From Endozoicomonas gorgoniicola (lineage in GTDB: Bacteria > Pseudomonadota > Gammaproteobacteria > Pseudomonadales > Endozoicomonadaceae): DNA of 64,000 bases. The position numbers and the translations under genes are program-made. The stretch spans positions 1,134,501 through 1,198,500 of the forward strand of contig NZ_JAPFCC010000001.1 in NCBI RefSeq assembly GCF_025562715.2. The letters are read 5' to 3'. Positions 17,967-26,669 of the stretch are shown here, one piece after another. Each line of letters begins with the position of its first letter. The first letter of the stretch is position 1. The notes under the pieces were generated by a model. It was not told the DNA's origin. It worked only from the letters and a program-made list of their open reading frames with translations, and did no database searches.

Positions 17967-18007
17967 GGCGCAGCTGGTCGAGTCAGATCAGCTGCGCCTC
18001 TTCTTTT
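17967..18007 (+). terminator. Rho-independent terminator after lysS
   Basis: A 10-bp perfect stem (GGCGCAGCTG / CAGCTGCGCC, 12-nt loop) is followed by the T-rich TCTTCTTTTG, immediately after the lysS stop codon. Confidence 0.82.
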
Positions 18008-18310
18008 GTCTGCTGTACAACCCTGTCTATGAGCCTGTAAATGCCGCAAAGCCCTTGAAACCCTATTCTGCGGCTGCCTTTTTCACGAACTTTGGGCATA
18101 AGTGCCGGTTAGACTCTATACTGCTTCACCATCTCACCCGACAGGGCTTTGCAGGCCTGTGTTCAGGTAGTCTTTGCGGGAGAGTTTCGGCAATGCATTG
18201 AGGGCATTGCGACAAACAATAAGTCAATGTAGCCGTTGTCAGCGAGCGCCTGGCAGTGATGAGGGCTTATTACAAAAGATTAACAGGCAAACGGTATAAG
18301 GCATTTCCTC
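18008..18310. other. Intergenic region upstream of the TetR gene
   Basis: About 300 bases lie between the lysS terminator and the TetR-type gene and presumably hold its promoter. A small inverted repeat GGCAATGCATTGAGGGCATTGC occurs around 18190-18211. No operator or RNA gene is recognised with confidence. Confidence 0.35.
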
Positions 18311-19081
18311 ATGGAAGCAACGAACTGTGAAGTAGTGAGTGATTCTCTCTCTCAGGCCAGTAAAGATAATGGAACTTCCTCCAGCGGATCGTCAAATGGA
18401 AATGAAGCCCTGAAGTATCAGGGACGAAAAACCAGTCGTGCCAACAGTGAGCAGCGACGTCGCATTATACTTGAAGCGGCATTGCGCATTGTTGTGCGAG
18501 ATGGTGTCAGAGGCGTCCGCCATCGCGCGGTTGCCAAAGAAGCCGAGGTTCCACTGTCTGCAACCACTTATTATTTCAAGGATATTTCAGACCTTATTAC
18601 AGACACCTTCACGCTGTTTGTGGAAATGGGGGCGGAAAAATTCAAGGCGTTCTGGGAAGAATCTGACTCAAAACTGCAGGAAGCCCTGGCATTGCTGGAT
18701 GGGCAGGATTCAGCCAGTCTCAGTCAGGAGGTCAGGCTGGTGTTTGTAGAGAGGATGGTAGACCTGGCGGTGCATTATATTGTCACGCAGCTGAAGGAAC
18801 ACCGGGATTATCTGATTGCAGAGCGCTCGTTTCAGCTTGAATGCCTGCGTAATGAAAATCTTCGCCCTGTGGCATTTAATCACCAGTCTTACCTGTTAAA
18901 CAGTGTGGAAAGCTTTTTCTACCGTATGGGTTCAGAGCAGCCTGATATTGATGCCCAGCTCTTTTCAGCGGTCATTATGCAGGTCGAATATCAATGCATG
19001 GTTCAACCCGGTGACGAGCCGGACACCAGTCTGATTCGCAGTCGGTTAATGCGTCAGATCAGCCTGATGCTTAACCCCTAG
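18311..19081 (+). CDS. TetR-family transcriptional regulator
   Basis: This 256-residue DNA-binding protein begins with a ~45-residue polar Ser/Asn-rich extension. The TetR helix-turn-helix follows (~residues 47-95: RRRIILEAALRIVVRDGVRGVRHRAVAKEAEVPLSATTYYFKD, with the usual TTYYF end). The rest is a helical ligand-binding or dimerisation domain with no obvious ligand. An AAGG ribosome-binding site precedes the ATG. A TetR gene next to prfB-lysS is also found in Pseudomonas aeruginosa (PA3699), so the arrangement appears conserved. Target genes are unknown. Confidence 0.88.
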   Translation: MEATNCEVVSDSLSQASKDNGTSSSGSSNGNEALKYQGRKTSRANSEQRRRIILEAALRIVVRDGVRGVRHRAVAKEAEVPLSATTYYFKDISDLITDTFTLFVEMGAEKFKAFWEESDSKLQEALALLDGQDSASLSQEVRLVFVERMVDLAVHYIVTQLKEHRDYLIAERSFQLECLRNENLRPVAFNHQSYLLNSVESFFYRMGSEQPDIDAQLFSAVIMQVEYQCMVQPGDEPDTSLIRSRLMRQISLMLNP

Positions 19082-19094
19082 TGGGTTAGTCTGA

Positions 19095-20162
19095 CTATTG
19101 CCAGAATGGGCTGAATTCAAGAATGCTGTCTGTGCTGGTTCTGTCAGCGACTTCCAGACTGAGAATGCCCAGCTCCTGCATAAAGCCGTAAACCAGAACG
19201 GCGTTTGACAGCGTCAGGTGAGAGAACCCCCGATGTTGATGGTAGCCCAGCCGGTTCAGCTGTTGCTCTTTATCCAGCGGGTGTTGCTCAGTCTGTTCGC
19301 GATTCAGGGAGCGATCAATAAATTGCTTCACCTCATGCTGTGTGATCAGCAATTGCTCTGGTTCCGTTTTCACTGCCTCCAGCAGGCTGTACTGGAACAA
19401 GCTGCCAATTGCCACGACTTCTCCCTTATTTCGGGTGATTTGTGAGCGAACCAGTTTCGGAACCTTTTCCGCCAGATGATGAGCAAACCTTATTCCTTCT
19501 TCAAACTGATCGCCGGTTAATGGGTGGAGGTTGTCGTCTTTCTGGAAGTCCTTCCCCTGAACGACTTCCAGCAGGTAGCGGAAAAATGACCGGGAACCAG
19601 TATCCCCCTTGTAAGCCAGAGTCTCAGCGGCCGGATCGTCTGCAATCAGCTGGTAGCTGTTATTACCAATATCCCAGACGACGGGGTTGCCGGGCTTTTT
19701 GCTGGCACGCAGTGCGGTGAAATAGTCCATCTGGTCTTCATCATCCTGCGTCAATATCTGTATAACCAGACCGGTTTTACCCTGCAGGGCTGACTGAACT
19801 TCTACCTTGTTGCTGGCAATTCTGATGGCTTCTGTTGCAACCACCTTGATATGAGCGGTGTGGTAATAGCTGGCTTTATCTTTCAGTCTCAGAAATATAT
19901 CTGACATGGCACCAAGGGCGGCCTTGTCGATGATGCGCCGGTCATTATTCAGCACATTGTCATGTAAGCGGAAGGCGATACTGTCCTGATCTTTGATCTC
20001 CAGAATAGTGTCAGTATTGCTGTTTACGTCCGCAATAGCGTACTTGATGGCGCTTGAGCCGACTTCAATGGCCATGCGACGCTCGACGCTGCCTGTGGCA
20101 AACAGAGGTGATGCGATAAAGCAGGTGATAATCAGCAAATGGCGGAGTAGAGCGCGTTTCAT
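19095..20162 (-). CDS. Exported Ppx/GppA-like phosphatase homologue
   Basis: This 355-residue protein resembles the exopolyphosphatase/pppGpp phosphatase (Ppx/GppA) actin-like ATPase fold but starts with a signal peptide (MKRALLRHLLIITCFIASPLFATG). Family landmarks are MAIEVGSSAIKYAIADV (first phosphate loop, ~30-46), VVATEAIRIASN (~107-118) and VVWDIGNNSYQLIADD (second loop, ~161-176). The usual DIGGGST is altered to DIGNNSY, and the catalytic-Glu region SGxEEA reads TQDDED, so activity is doubtful. Ppx/GppA normally work in the cytosol, so export is unusual. It stands alone and divergent from ung. Substrate is unknown. Confidence 0.78.
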   Translation of the reverse strand: MKRALLRHLLIITCFIASPLFATGSVERRMAIEVGSSAIKYAIADVNSNTDTILEIKDQDSIAFRLHDNVLNNDRRIIDKAALGAMSDIFLRLKDKASYYHTAHIKVVATEAIRIASNKVEVQSALQGKTGLVIQILTQDDEDQMDYFTALRASKKPGNPVVWDIGNNSYQLIADDPAAETLAYKGDTGSRSFFRYLLEVVQGKDFQKDDNLHPLTGDQFEEGIRFAHHLAEKVPKLVRSQITRNKGEVVAIGSLFQYSLLEAVKTEPEQLLITQHEVKQFIDRSLNREQTEQHPLDKEQQLNRLGYHQHRGFSHLTLSNAVLVYGFMQELGILSLEVADRTSTDSILEFSPFWQ

Positions 20163-20306
20163 GGTAGCTCCTTTGGGTAATCAAAAGAGTTTGTCGGCCA
20201 CAGAATGGGGTTGTTAATGGTCGAATCCGTGCATTGCTTTTATAATCCCGTCTGATTTTTTGATAAGTGGCTGGCTGGTTAATCCTGCTGCCCCGGGAGA
20301 AGGTAC

Positions 20307-20996
20307 ATGCGCGAAGTCAGGCTTGAGCCTACATGGAAGGCTCATCTGCAGGACGAGTTTGATAAAGACTACATTCAGACCCTCAGAGCCTTTTTGCTGG
20401 CTGAAAAAGCGGCTGGCAAAACGATTTATCCAAGCGGTAATGAATATTTTAATGCCCTGAACCTGACGCCTTTCGACCAGGTGAAGGTGGTAATACTGGG
20501 GCAGGACCCTTACCACGGTCCGGGGCAGGCACATGGACTGTCGTTTTCAGTTCGACCCGATATAGCCATTCCACCGTCTCTGGTGAACATGTACAAAGAG
20601 CTGCACAGTGATCTGGGTATTGAGCCTGCCCGACATGGTTTTCTGGAGCACTGGGCTCAGCAGGGTGTTCTGCTGTTAAACAGTGTTCTGACCGTTCAGC
20701 ATAAACAGGCGGCGTCGCACCAGGGACGAGGCTGGGAAGAGTTTACGGATCGCATTATTGCTGAACTGAATGAAAAACGTGAAAACATCGTGTTTATTCT
20801 TTGGGGAAGTTATGCCCAGCGCAAAGGACGCTTTATTGATGCTTCAAAGCATTGTGTGATCAAGTCGGTGCATCCGTCACCTCTGTCGGCTTACCGTGGC
20901 TTTTTTGGCAGTAAGCCGTTCTCCAGAGCCAATGATTACCTGAAATCCTGCGGGATCAGCCCGGTGAACTGGCGTTTGCCTGATGTCGTATATTAA
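20307..20996 (+). CDS. ung: Uracil-DNA glycosylase, family 1
   Basis: This 229-residue enzyme removes uracil from DNA in base excision repair. The water-activating loop GQDPYHGPGQAHGLSFSV carries the catalytic Asp67. The Leu-intercalation and His motif is HPSPLSAYRGFFGSKPFSRAN near residues 192-212. Length matches E. coli Ung. The ATG at 20307 is preceded by GGGAGAAGG. It is transcribed alone, divergently from the exported Ppx/GppA-like gene and convergent with the C58-like protease gene. Confidence 0.97.
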   Translation: MREVRLEPTWKAHLQDEFDKDYIQTLRAFLLAEKAAGKTIYPSGNEYFNALNLTPFDQVKVVILGQDPYHGPGQAHGLSFSVRPDIAIPPSLVNMYKELHSDLGIEPARHGFLEHWAQQGVLLLNSVLTVQHKQAASHQGRGWEEFTDRIIAELNEKRENIVFILWGSYAQRKGRFIDASKHCVIKSVHPSPLSAYRGFFGSKPFSRANDYLKSCGISPVNWRLPDVVY

Positions 20997-21002
20997 TAAA
21001 TA

Positions 21003-21054
21003 ACCCGGGACGTATGGAAAGCGCTTCTTCAGTTTTCTGAAGGAGCGACCGGGT
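21003..21054. terminator. Two-level hairpin between convergent ung and C58-like genes
   Basis: An outer pair (ACCCGG / CCGGGT) encloses a strong inner stem (CGCTTCTTCAG / CTGAAGGAGCG, one mismatch, TTTT loop). Its place between two converging stop codons suggests a bidirectional terminator, though no long T tract follows. Confidence 0.55.
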
Positions 21055-21056
21055 AC

Positions 21057-21674
21057 TTAATCATCAGCGGAACATACTTTGAAAACAGCCCACTCTTCCC
21101 CGACACATTGGGCATGATTAAAAATGGCTGTTATGTACAGACCCAGCATAAACTGATCCTTGTTCGCTTGCTGGGTTAGCCCGTAGTGAGTATCAAATAT
21201 CTGCGTCACCCTGCCATCATACCGCAGGCCAATAGCATGCCCGGAAAGAGATCCTGAATCTTGTATTTTATCGAATACGAACAGGCAGTGACAGGGCTCA
21301 CGTGAGACCCATTCATAGATGCTTTGAACATTGAAGCACCCGAAGCCTCGCATGGACTCCCGGGAATCCAGATGCATATGTTGGAGTATGGGGGTAATAG
21401 TATCAGATCGCACGGCTCCCTCGGGTATCGGGAGTATGTCGCAGGCCGACTGGATGATTGCCATCTCGTGAACAGAGCCCAGCTCATCGGCACTTAACAC
21501 CCCTGTCCCCCCGGAAGCGATGCTCTTTTTTAGCCAGGTTATTGCGGCCCCCAGACATAACCCGGCCGTTTTTTTGTTATAGCTTGCCTCCATTATGGTT
21601 CTGCCGGCAACGACTCTTTTGCGCCAGCGGGAATAAACGGATGCCTGGGGATTGAATGTGAAAATAATCTCCAT
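21057..21674 (-). CDS. Candidate C58 (YopT/AvrPphB-like) cysteine protease, possible effector
   Basis: This 205-residue protein has the motif pattern of C58 papain-like proteases. Cys40 lies in TAGLCLGAAITWLKK (family GxCxxLxxxW). His146 is in SGHAIGLRYDG and Asp161 in QIFDTHYGL (family HxIAI…FDPNYG). The His-Asp spacing of 15 equals that of AvrPphB (H212/D227), and Cys-His spacing (106) is close to the family range. There is no signal peptide. Effectors of this family are injected into eukaryotic cells and cleave host GTPases or kinases. The start at 21674 is chosen for its GAGGG ribosome-binding site; an in-frame ATG lies 7 codons upstream. Identification is by motif only, so moderate confidence. 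Confidence 0.55.
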   Translation of the reverse strand: MEIIFTFNPQASVYSRWRKRVVAGRTIMEASYNKKTAGLCLGAAITWLKKSIASGGTGVLSADELGSVHEMAIIQSACDILPIPEGAVRSDTITPILQHMHLDSRESMRGFGCFNVQSIYEWVSREPCHCLFVFDKIQDSGSLSGHAIGLRYDGRVTQIFDTHYGLTQQANKDQFMLGLYITAIFNHAQCVGEEWAVFKVCSADD

Positions 21675-21816
21675 TTTGTCCCTCAACATTAGCACTGGAT
21701 GCGATTGTGGCCTGATACGCAGGCTGGGGTCGGGTTCTGCTCGACCCGGCCTGCGTAAAAAGATAATGTCATCTCCTCAGGAGAGGTACAAAAGGCTTAA
21801 AGGATTAATGCCTTGC

Positions 21817-22830
21817 TTATGGCAGCGTTACTTCACCCGCCAGGCTTTGCCCCAGTTGCTCTTTAACCTGCTCCACGGTCAGACCGTTAGAGAACAGATG
21901 GTGCAGCTTACAGAACATGGCTTCGGTGGTGGTGTCCAGTCCGCCCACTACACCGGCATTGGCCAGTGCGGAACCGGCTGCGTAACTGCCCTGATGCACA
22001 GTACCTCGGTGGCACTGGCTCAGGTTAATAATCAGCTTGCCTGCATCTGTCGCTTTCTTCAGGGCATGCAGGAAAGCCTGGTCACCATCCGGGCCGTTGC
22101 CGGTACCGTAAGTACGCATGATAAAAGCTTTCATTGGCTGTTGCAGAATGCTTTCAATCCATTCCGCATTAATGCCCGGGAATAGCTGCAGGATACCGAC
22201 ATGGGTTTCAGAGTCACAGCTCAGGAGGAACTTGGGCTCATCTTTCGGCTTGTGCAGCAGGAATTCGTCCAGCTCAATATTAATGTCTGCGCGACCCAGC
22301 CATGGGTAGTTTGGCGTGTCGAACGCATCGAACAAATAGGCATTCTGTTTACGGCAGCGGTTGCCACGCATCAGACGACCATTGAAGTATAGACACACCT
22401 CTTTAATACGCTCATCGGCTGCCAGGCTCAGGGCTCCGACCAGGTTTTCCAGGCCGTCAGTGCGGGCTTCACACAGAGGAATCTGAGAACCGGTAAAAAT
22501 AACCGGCTTGCTCAGGTTGCGCAGCATAAAGGACATCATGGAACAGGAGTAAGCCATGGTGTCGGTGCCGTGCAGTACTACAAAACCGTCGTATTGGTCG
22601 TATTTGCTGGCGATATCGTGAGCGATCTGTTTCCAGTTGTCTGGACGGATATTGCTGGAGTCAATCAGCTGCTCGTATTCACCCAGGTCAAAATCAGGCA
22701 GGCTGGTGCGAACATTAACAGGCAGTTTTTCTTCCAGCAGACCCATCAGGTTTTCTGCTGGCGCGTAGCCGGAGTCCGTAGGCTTCATACCAATGGTGCC
22801 GCCGGTGTAGGCAACGTAGATTTTTTTCAT
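21817..22830 (-). CDS. ansA: Type I (cytoplasmic) L-asparaginase
   Basis: This 337-residue enzyme hydrolyses L-asparagine to aspartate and ammonia. The nucleophile-Thr motif YTGGTIGMKPTDSGY starts at residue ~6, and the second signature VLHGTDTMAYSCSMMSFML lies near residue 80. There is no signal peptide, matching cytoplasmic AnsA (338 residues in E. coli). An in-frame ATG further upstream (22872) exists, but it lies within the hairpin region. The ATG at 22830 has an AGAGAAA ribosome-binding site and matches family N-termini. It lies directly downstream of nhaC, separated by a terminator hairpin. Confidence 0.94.
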   Translation of the reverse strand: MKKIYVAYTGGTIGMKPTDSGYAPAENLMGLLEEKLPVNVRTSLPDFDLGEYEQLIDSSNIRPDNWKQIAHDIASKYDQYDGFVVLHGTDTMAYSCSMMSFMLRNLSKPVIFTGSQIPLCEARTDGLENLVGALSLAADERIKEVCLYFNGRLMRGNRCRKQNAYLFDAFDTPNYPWLGRADINIELDEFLLHKPKDEPKFLLSCDSETHVGILQLFPGINAEWIESILQQPMKAFIMRTYGTGNGPDGDQAFLHALKKATDAGKLIINLSQCHRGTVHQGSYAAGSALANAGVVGGLDTTTEAMFCKLHHLFSNGLTVEQVKEQLGQSLAGEVTLP

Positions 22831-22844
22831 GATCATTTCTCTAG

Positions 22845-22869
22845 AAAAACGCCCGGAACAGTCCGGGCG
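22845..22869 (-). terminator. Intrinsic terminator between nhaC and ansA
   Basis: On the minus strand CGCCCGGA / TCCGGGCG (4-nt loop) is followed by five Ts. It lies just 15 bases before the ansA start, leaving no room for an ansA promoter after it. Confidence 0.8.
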
Positions 22870-22899
22870 CATAACTAAACAGTTTGATTAGTCCAGTGT

Positions 22900-24312
22900 T
22901 CAGACAGGCTGCAGTTGTGCAGACTTGACGTACTTATTGTCGTCAGGACGGAATTTACCCAGATACGCAAAGCCAATTACCAGGGCGATGCCGGCAAAAC
23001 TCATCCACATGTAGGGAACGTACTCAAAAGTGGAAACGCCCAGCAGGCCTGCCATGAAAATACCATTATCACTCCATGGTACCATACCTGATGTCAGCGT
23101 TCCGCCGAATTCCGCAGAGCGGGAGAGCATACGACGGTCTACGTTCATGCGGTCGTAACTGCCGGACATGATCTTGGGGGTCAGGATCAGGGAGACGTAC
23201 ATGGCACTGCCGAATACATTGGCAAAGAAGGCGGTTACGACGGTGTAAGCGGTCAGGTTGCCTTCGTTGGTGATGCGGTTTTCGTACTGTTTGGCAACGG
23301 TCTCCAGAATGCCCACTTTATCCAGCAGGCCACCAAAGCCCAGACCGAAGATAATTACGGCCACAGAGCCCAGCATGTTAGACATACCACCACGGTTCAG
23401 AATGTTGTCGATAAACGCATTGCCGGACTCCATGGTCAGTGGTGCCCACATGCTGCTCAGTGCTTCAACCGGGGCACGATCCTGAAACAGGATGGCCCAC
23501 AGCATACCCAGAACAGAACCAAACATGATGACCGGGTAAGAGGGCATCTTGCGGGACAGCATAAACAGAACTGCCGCCACAGGTATAAACGCCATCGGAG
23601 AAATATTGAAGTGAGATTCCATCACTTCCATAACCGCCTGAACCTGAGCCATATCAGCGTTACCGCTGAACTGGAAGCCGTAAACGGTGAAGGCAATGGC
23701 TGTCAGGATATAAGCGGTCAGACTGATTGGGAGCATGCCTTTGATGTGATCGACGATTTCAACGTCAGACATGGAAGAAGCCAGAATAACAGAGTCAGAC
23801 AGAGGCGACAGTTTGTCACCAAAGTACACGCCTGACAGGATGGCACCTGCGGTGACGGGTGCCGGAACCCCCAGACCCTGACCAATACCCATCATGGCAA
23901 TACCGGCGGTACCGGCAGCACCCCAGGAGGTACCGGTCGCCAGAGCCGTCATGGAGCAGATGACCAGTGTCGCCAGCAGGAAGATGGATGGATGAATAGA
24001 CATCAGTCCATAATAGATAATGCTGGGTACAATACCGCCGGCAATCCAGGTGCCCACCAGAGCACCAACAGCCAGCAGAATCAGAATAGCGCCCATGCCT
24101 TTATAGATGCCTTCCGCTGCAGCGGCTTCCAGATCCTTATAGCTGTGACCCAGTTTGACACCCAGACCCATTGCCAGGAACCAGCCAACACACAACGCCA
24201 GCTGAATAGGCAGGTCCAGTTTGGCTGTGAATGAAAAAGCCAGTGCCAGGAATGTACCCAGTACCAGAAAAACCTGCAACATAGACGGCAGGCGTTTAGA
24301 ACTTTTGTGCAT
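22900..24312 (-). CDS. nhaC: Na+/H+ antiporter, NhaC family
   Basis: This inner-membrane protein of about 470 residues exchanges Na+ for H+ (or related ions or organic acids in some NhaC members). It has about 11-12 hydrophobic segments and NhaC-type motifs such as ATGTSWGAAGTAGIAMMGIGQGLG, YFGDKLSPLSDSVILASS and FGGTLTSGMVPWSDNG. Start choice is uncertain: the ATG at 24312 has GGAG nine bases upstream, and an ATG at 24327 is also possible. It is the upstream gene of an nhaC-ansA pair. Regulation other than the intervening terminator is not visible. Confidence 0.9.
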   Translation of the reverse strand: MHKSSKRLPSMLQVFLVLGTFLALAFSFTAKLDLPIQLALCVGWFLAMGLGVKLGHSYKDLEAAAAEGIYKGMGAILILLAVGALVGTWIAGGIVPSIIYYGLMSIHPSIFLLATLVICSMTALATGTSWGAAGTAGIAMMGIGQGLGVPAPVTAGAILSGVYFGDKLSPLSDSVILASSMSDVEIVDHIKGMLPISLTAYILTAIAFTVYGFQFSGNADMAQVQAVMEVMESHFNISPMAFIPVAAVLFMLSRKMPSYPVIMFGSVLGMLWAILFQDRAPVEALSSMWAPLTMESGNAFIDNILNRGGMSNMLGSVAVIIFGLGFGGLLDKVGILETVAKQYENRITNEGNLTAYTVVTAFFANVFGSAMYVSLILTPKIMSGSYDRMNVDRRMLSRSAEFGGTLTSGMVPWSDNGIFMAGLLGVSTFEYVPYMWMSFAGIALVIGFAYLGKFRPDDNKYVKSAQLQPV

Positions 24313-24559
24313 TAAGAGTAACTCCATGAAACCTCGTAATAGCTGGCACATTATCACACTTCATAGGGTTGGTTATATGTTGATCTATGTCATGTAAATT
24401 TTCGCCAGCGAACGGAAAATTCTGTTTTTTGATGTAGGTCAATTTCTGGTCGCCGTGCTTCATGGCTGAGTGATTCTGTAAATAGTGGAAGCCCGTCTTC
24501 TGTTCGCGCACCCCGCCTGTTTGTGATGGCGGGTTACGTAGTGCCTGTCCGAAAACCCT

Positions 24560-25351
24560 CAAACACTTAAAAACAGCAGCCTGTAGCCCCATGCAGCCTG
24601 TAGCCCCATATAGCTCTTGCAGATTTTCCAAAACAGGCTGTTTGCACATTTTTTCTGTAGTAAGCGTTGTCCATCCGAGCCCAAACAGGAGTCCCTTGCT
24701 CAATTAATGGAGAAACGTCATTTTGAGCTGCTCTTTCCAGCCAATACAAACGTCACTGGCTCCGGGATTTAAACGACCACTGACCCACAGATGGCCAATG
24801 AAAATATTGTGGAGCCACTGCTGTCTATTGCCACTGTAGCCAATATCAGCCTGTTCAAAGTTGCGCCCTGTCACTTCGATCTCAGTACCGTCGAGAAATA
24901 CCAGCAAGTAGTCTTTTTGTTCAACGAAATGCCGTATCACATCGGGTGCTATTTGCTGGCAAAGTCTGTGAGCAACGGAATACAAGGCTTTCACGGAATT
25001 TGCGTTAAATAATGCCAGGTACTCACCCATGCGTTTGGAAGAGCGTACATCTTCAAGGCCAGGCAGGCTAACAGCCGGTTTGTCTGCACGCAGGGCATCC
25101 ATATCAGACAGTTTTCCATTACAGGCGCAGAAGTTGTGAATCAGGCCAGGAAGAGAGTCTTTGTCATCACAGCCCCGGTTTCGTTTCTTGAGGCAGATTT
25201 GGTCTTTGAGTAGATCAGGAAGCTTGAGCTGGTTGGCAAGTCGGGCAACGAACAGGCTGCCAGCCATACCTGTCAGCTTGGCATCGGTGAATTCTATGTC
25301 GATTTTTTCAGGTTTTGGAATTATCATCTGGAGGCGTCCCCTGTGTAGCAC
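24560..25351 (-). pseudogene. Decayed IS1380-like transposase fragment
   Basis: The N-terminal two-thirds of a DDE transposase reads from about 25327 (MIIPKPEKIDIEFTDAKLTGM…) through LVFLDGTEIEVTGRNFEQADIGYSG, with a first catalytic Asp. Near 24720-24750 the frame breaks: the sequence continues in another frame as LERAAQNDVSPLIEQGTPVWARMDNAYY…, typical IS1380-family downstream sequence (RMDNAYY carries the second Asp). It then ends at a 17-bp duplication, and no C-terminal Glu region follows. The element is therefore frameshifted and truncated. IS1380 assignment rests on these motifs. Confidence 0.75.
24576..24609. repeat. 17-bp direct tandem duplication in the transposase remnant
   Basis: GCAGCCTGTAGCCCCAT occurs twice head to tail (24576-24592, 24593-24609). 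Because 17 is not a multiple of three, it shifts the transposase frame and is probably one of the inactivating events. Confidence 0.85.
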
Positions 25352-25675
25352 CTTGCAGGTGCGTTGTTATTCGCACAGGTATTTTGCCTGAACAGCACAG
25401 AGGGCGCCCCTTTCAGTTCATCCTATTTTATTTTTTTAAATCGTTAAGCGGGACTTAAGGAATGGACCGCAAATATTGTCAGGAGCTGCTATGAGGCTGG
25501 TTAAGTGCTTTCTCACTAACGCGGTCTCTTGTCGTTTGGTTATGCAGGAACTTTTTCTGGTTCCACGAGTCTACAGAATAACGTTTCCGATGAGTGATTT
25601 AATCGGTTCAAACATCATTCACTGATTACAGGTATGTCAAAGCTAACTTGTAACGCTGTTTTTTTGGAGAGCTTT

Positions 25676-26647
25676 ATGGATCCAGTTAATAATAATTCAC
25701 AACCAGTTTTTCCAGAACCTCAACGGGAGGATTCTCGGGAAGCGACTGATTTAGGAAGAATTATCGCTTCTCCAGGGGCTTCAAATTTTATAGACGTTGA
25801 TCTCTTTGGTATAGGAAATACTTATGAAGACATTAGCTTCCCTGATGTCAATCTTTTTGATCGAACTATCAAGGTTCCCGATAGTTCGACGCCCACTGCA
25901 TTTGTAGCAACTGCACTGCAACAACAGGAGGGTAGTGTTACTGTACAAGGCACTCAAACAACAGAGCCATCAGTGTTATCCCAACCATCAACTTCAGCTG
26001 AAACTTCCCAGGCAAGTACATCTCAGTCGTTCAATTTGGGAGTGGACAGTCATCAAAAGAAAGCTTTCTTTGACTATATAGAACAGCATAACATAGGAAA
26101 TTTAAGAAGAATGGCCAGTGGTTCTCTGGAAGGGGATGAACTCAAAATTGCGGCTGCTTCTGTTGATGTATTTCTCAACATGGAATTGTCTGAAAACAAA
26201 CGCCTCGACTCCCAAAACAGGATTCTTTTCAATTCATGCAAACAGCATACAGAGACTATTAAATTAAAAAATAAAGTGATTAGTGCCTTGGGGTCTAAGA
26301 AGGTAAAGTTATCAAAAGAAAAAAATATTTTACAGCAGCTAAATAAACAACTTGAAAATGAAAAAGAACAGCTGCAATCATCTTTGGATAAGGCTTATGT
26401 CGACGCACAAGAGCAGAAGAAAGTATCCGATGAATTGAAAGAGAAACTGTCTGGTATTGAAGACGAACTCAATAAAAAAGATAATATTGTCGAACAACTG
26501 AAGATGCAATTAAAAAAAGCCTCTGTTGATTTAGCTGTGGAACGGTCAAAGCAGGAAAAAACATCTTTTTCTATTCAGATTGAACAGCTTCAGAAAGAAC
26601 TCGAGAAATTGAAGGAAGTAGCTAAAGCAAGTTCTAAAAGCAGGTAA
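25676..26647 (+). CDS. Hypothetical coiled-coil protein, island cargo
   Basis: This 323-residue protein matches no recognised family. Residues ~1-120 are polar and low-complexity (VTVQGTQTTEPSVLSQPSTS and similar), resembling a disordered secretion or linker region. A short helical domain follows (~125-190). The C-terminal ~130 residues form a long heptad-rich coiled coil (KLSKEKNILQQLNKQLENEK and onwards, Lys/Glu/Gln-rich). It has no signal peptide or membrane segment. The ATG at 25676 has GGAG six bases upstream and is preferred over one at 25634. The gene is AT-richer than the housekeeping genes and lies between two decayed IS elements, which suggests acquisition. A secreted-effector role is possible but unproven. 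Confidence 0.6.
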   Translation: MDPVNNNSQPVFPEPQREDSREATDLGRIIASPGASNFIDVDLFGIGNTYEDISFPDVNLFDRTIKVPDSSTPTAFVATALQQQEGSVTVQGTQTTEPSVLSQPSTSAETSQASTSQSFNLGVDSHQKKAFFDYIEQHNIGNLRRMASGSLEGDELKIAAASVDVFLNMELSENKRLDSQNRILFNSCKQHTETIKLKNKVISALGSKKVKLSKEKNILQQLNKQLENEKEQLQSSLDKAYVDAQEQKKVSDELKEKLSGIEDELNKKDNIVEQLKMQLKKASVDLAVERSKQEKTSFSIQIEQLQKELEKLKEVAKASSKSR

Positions 26648-26669
26648 CGGCTCATTTTTTAATAGCAAT

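Noticed and set aside
24296..24703. Minus-strand frame of 135 codons upstream of nhaC
   Set aside because: It overlaps the transposase remnant and the nhaC start, has no family resemblance, and reads as out-of-frame IS and intergenic sequence.
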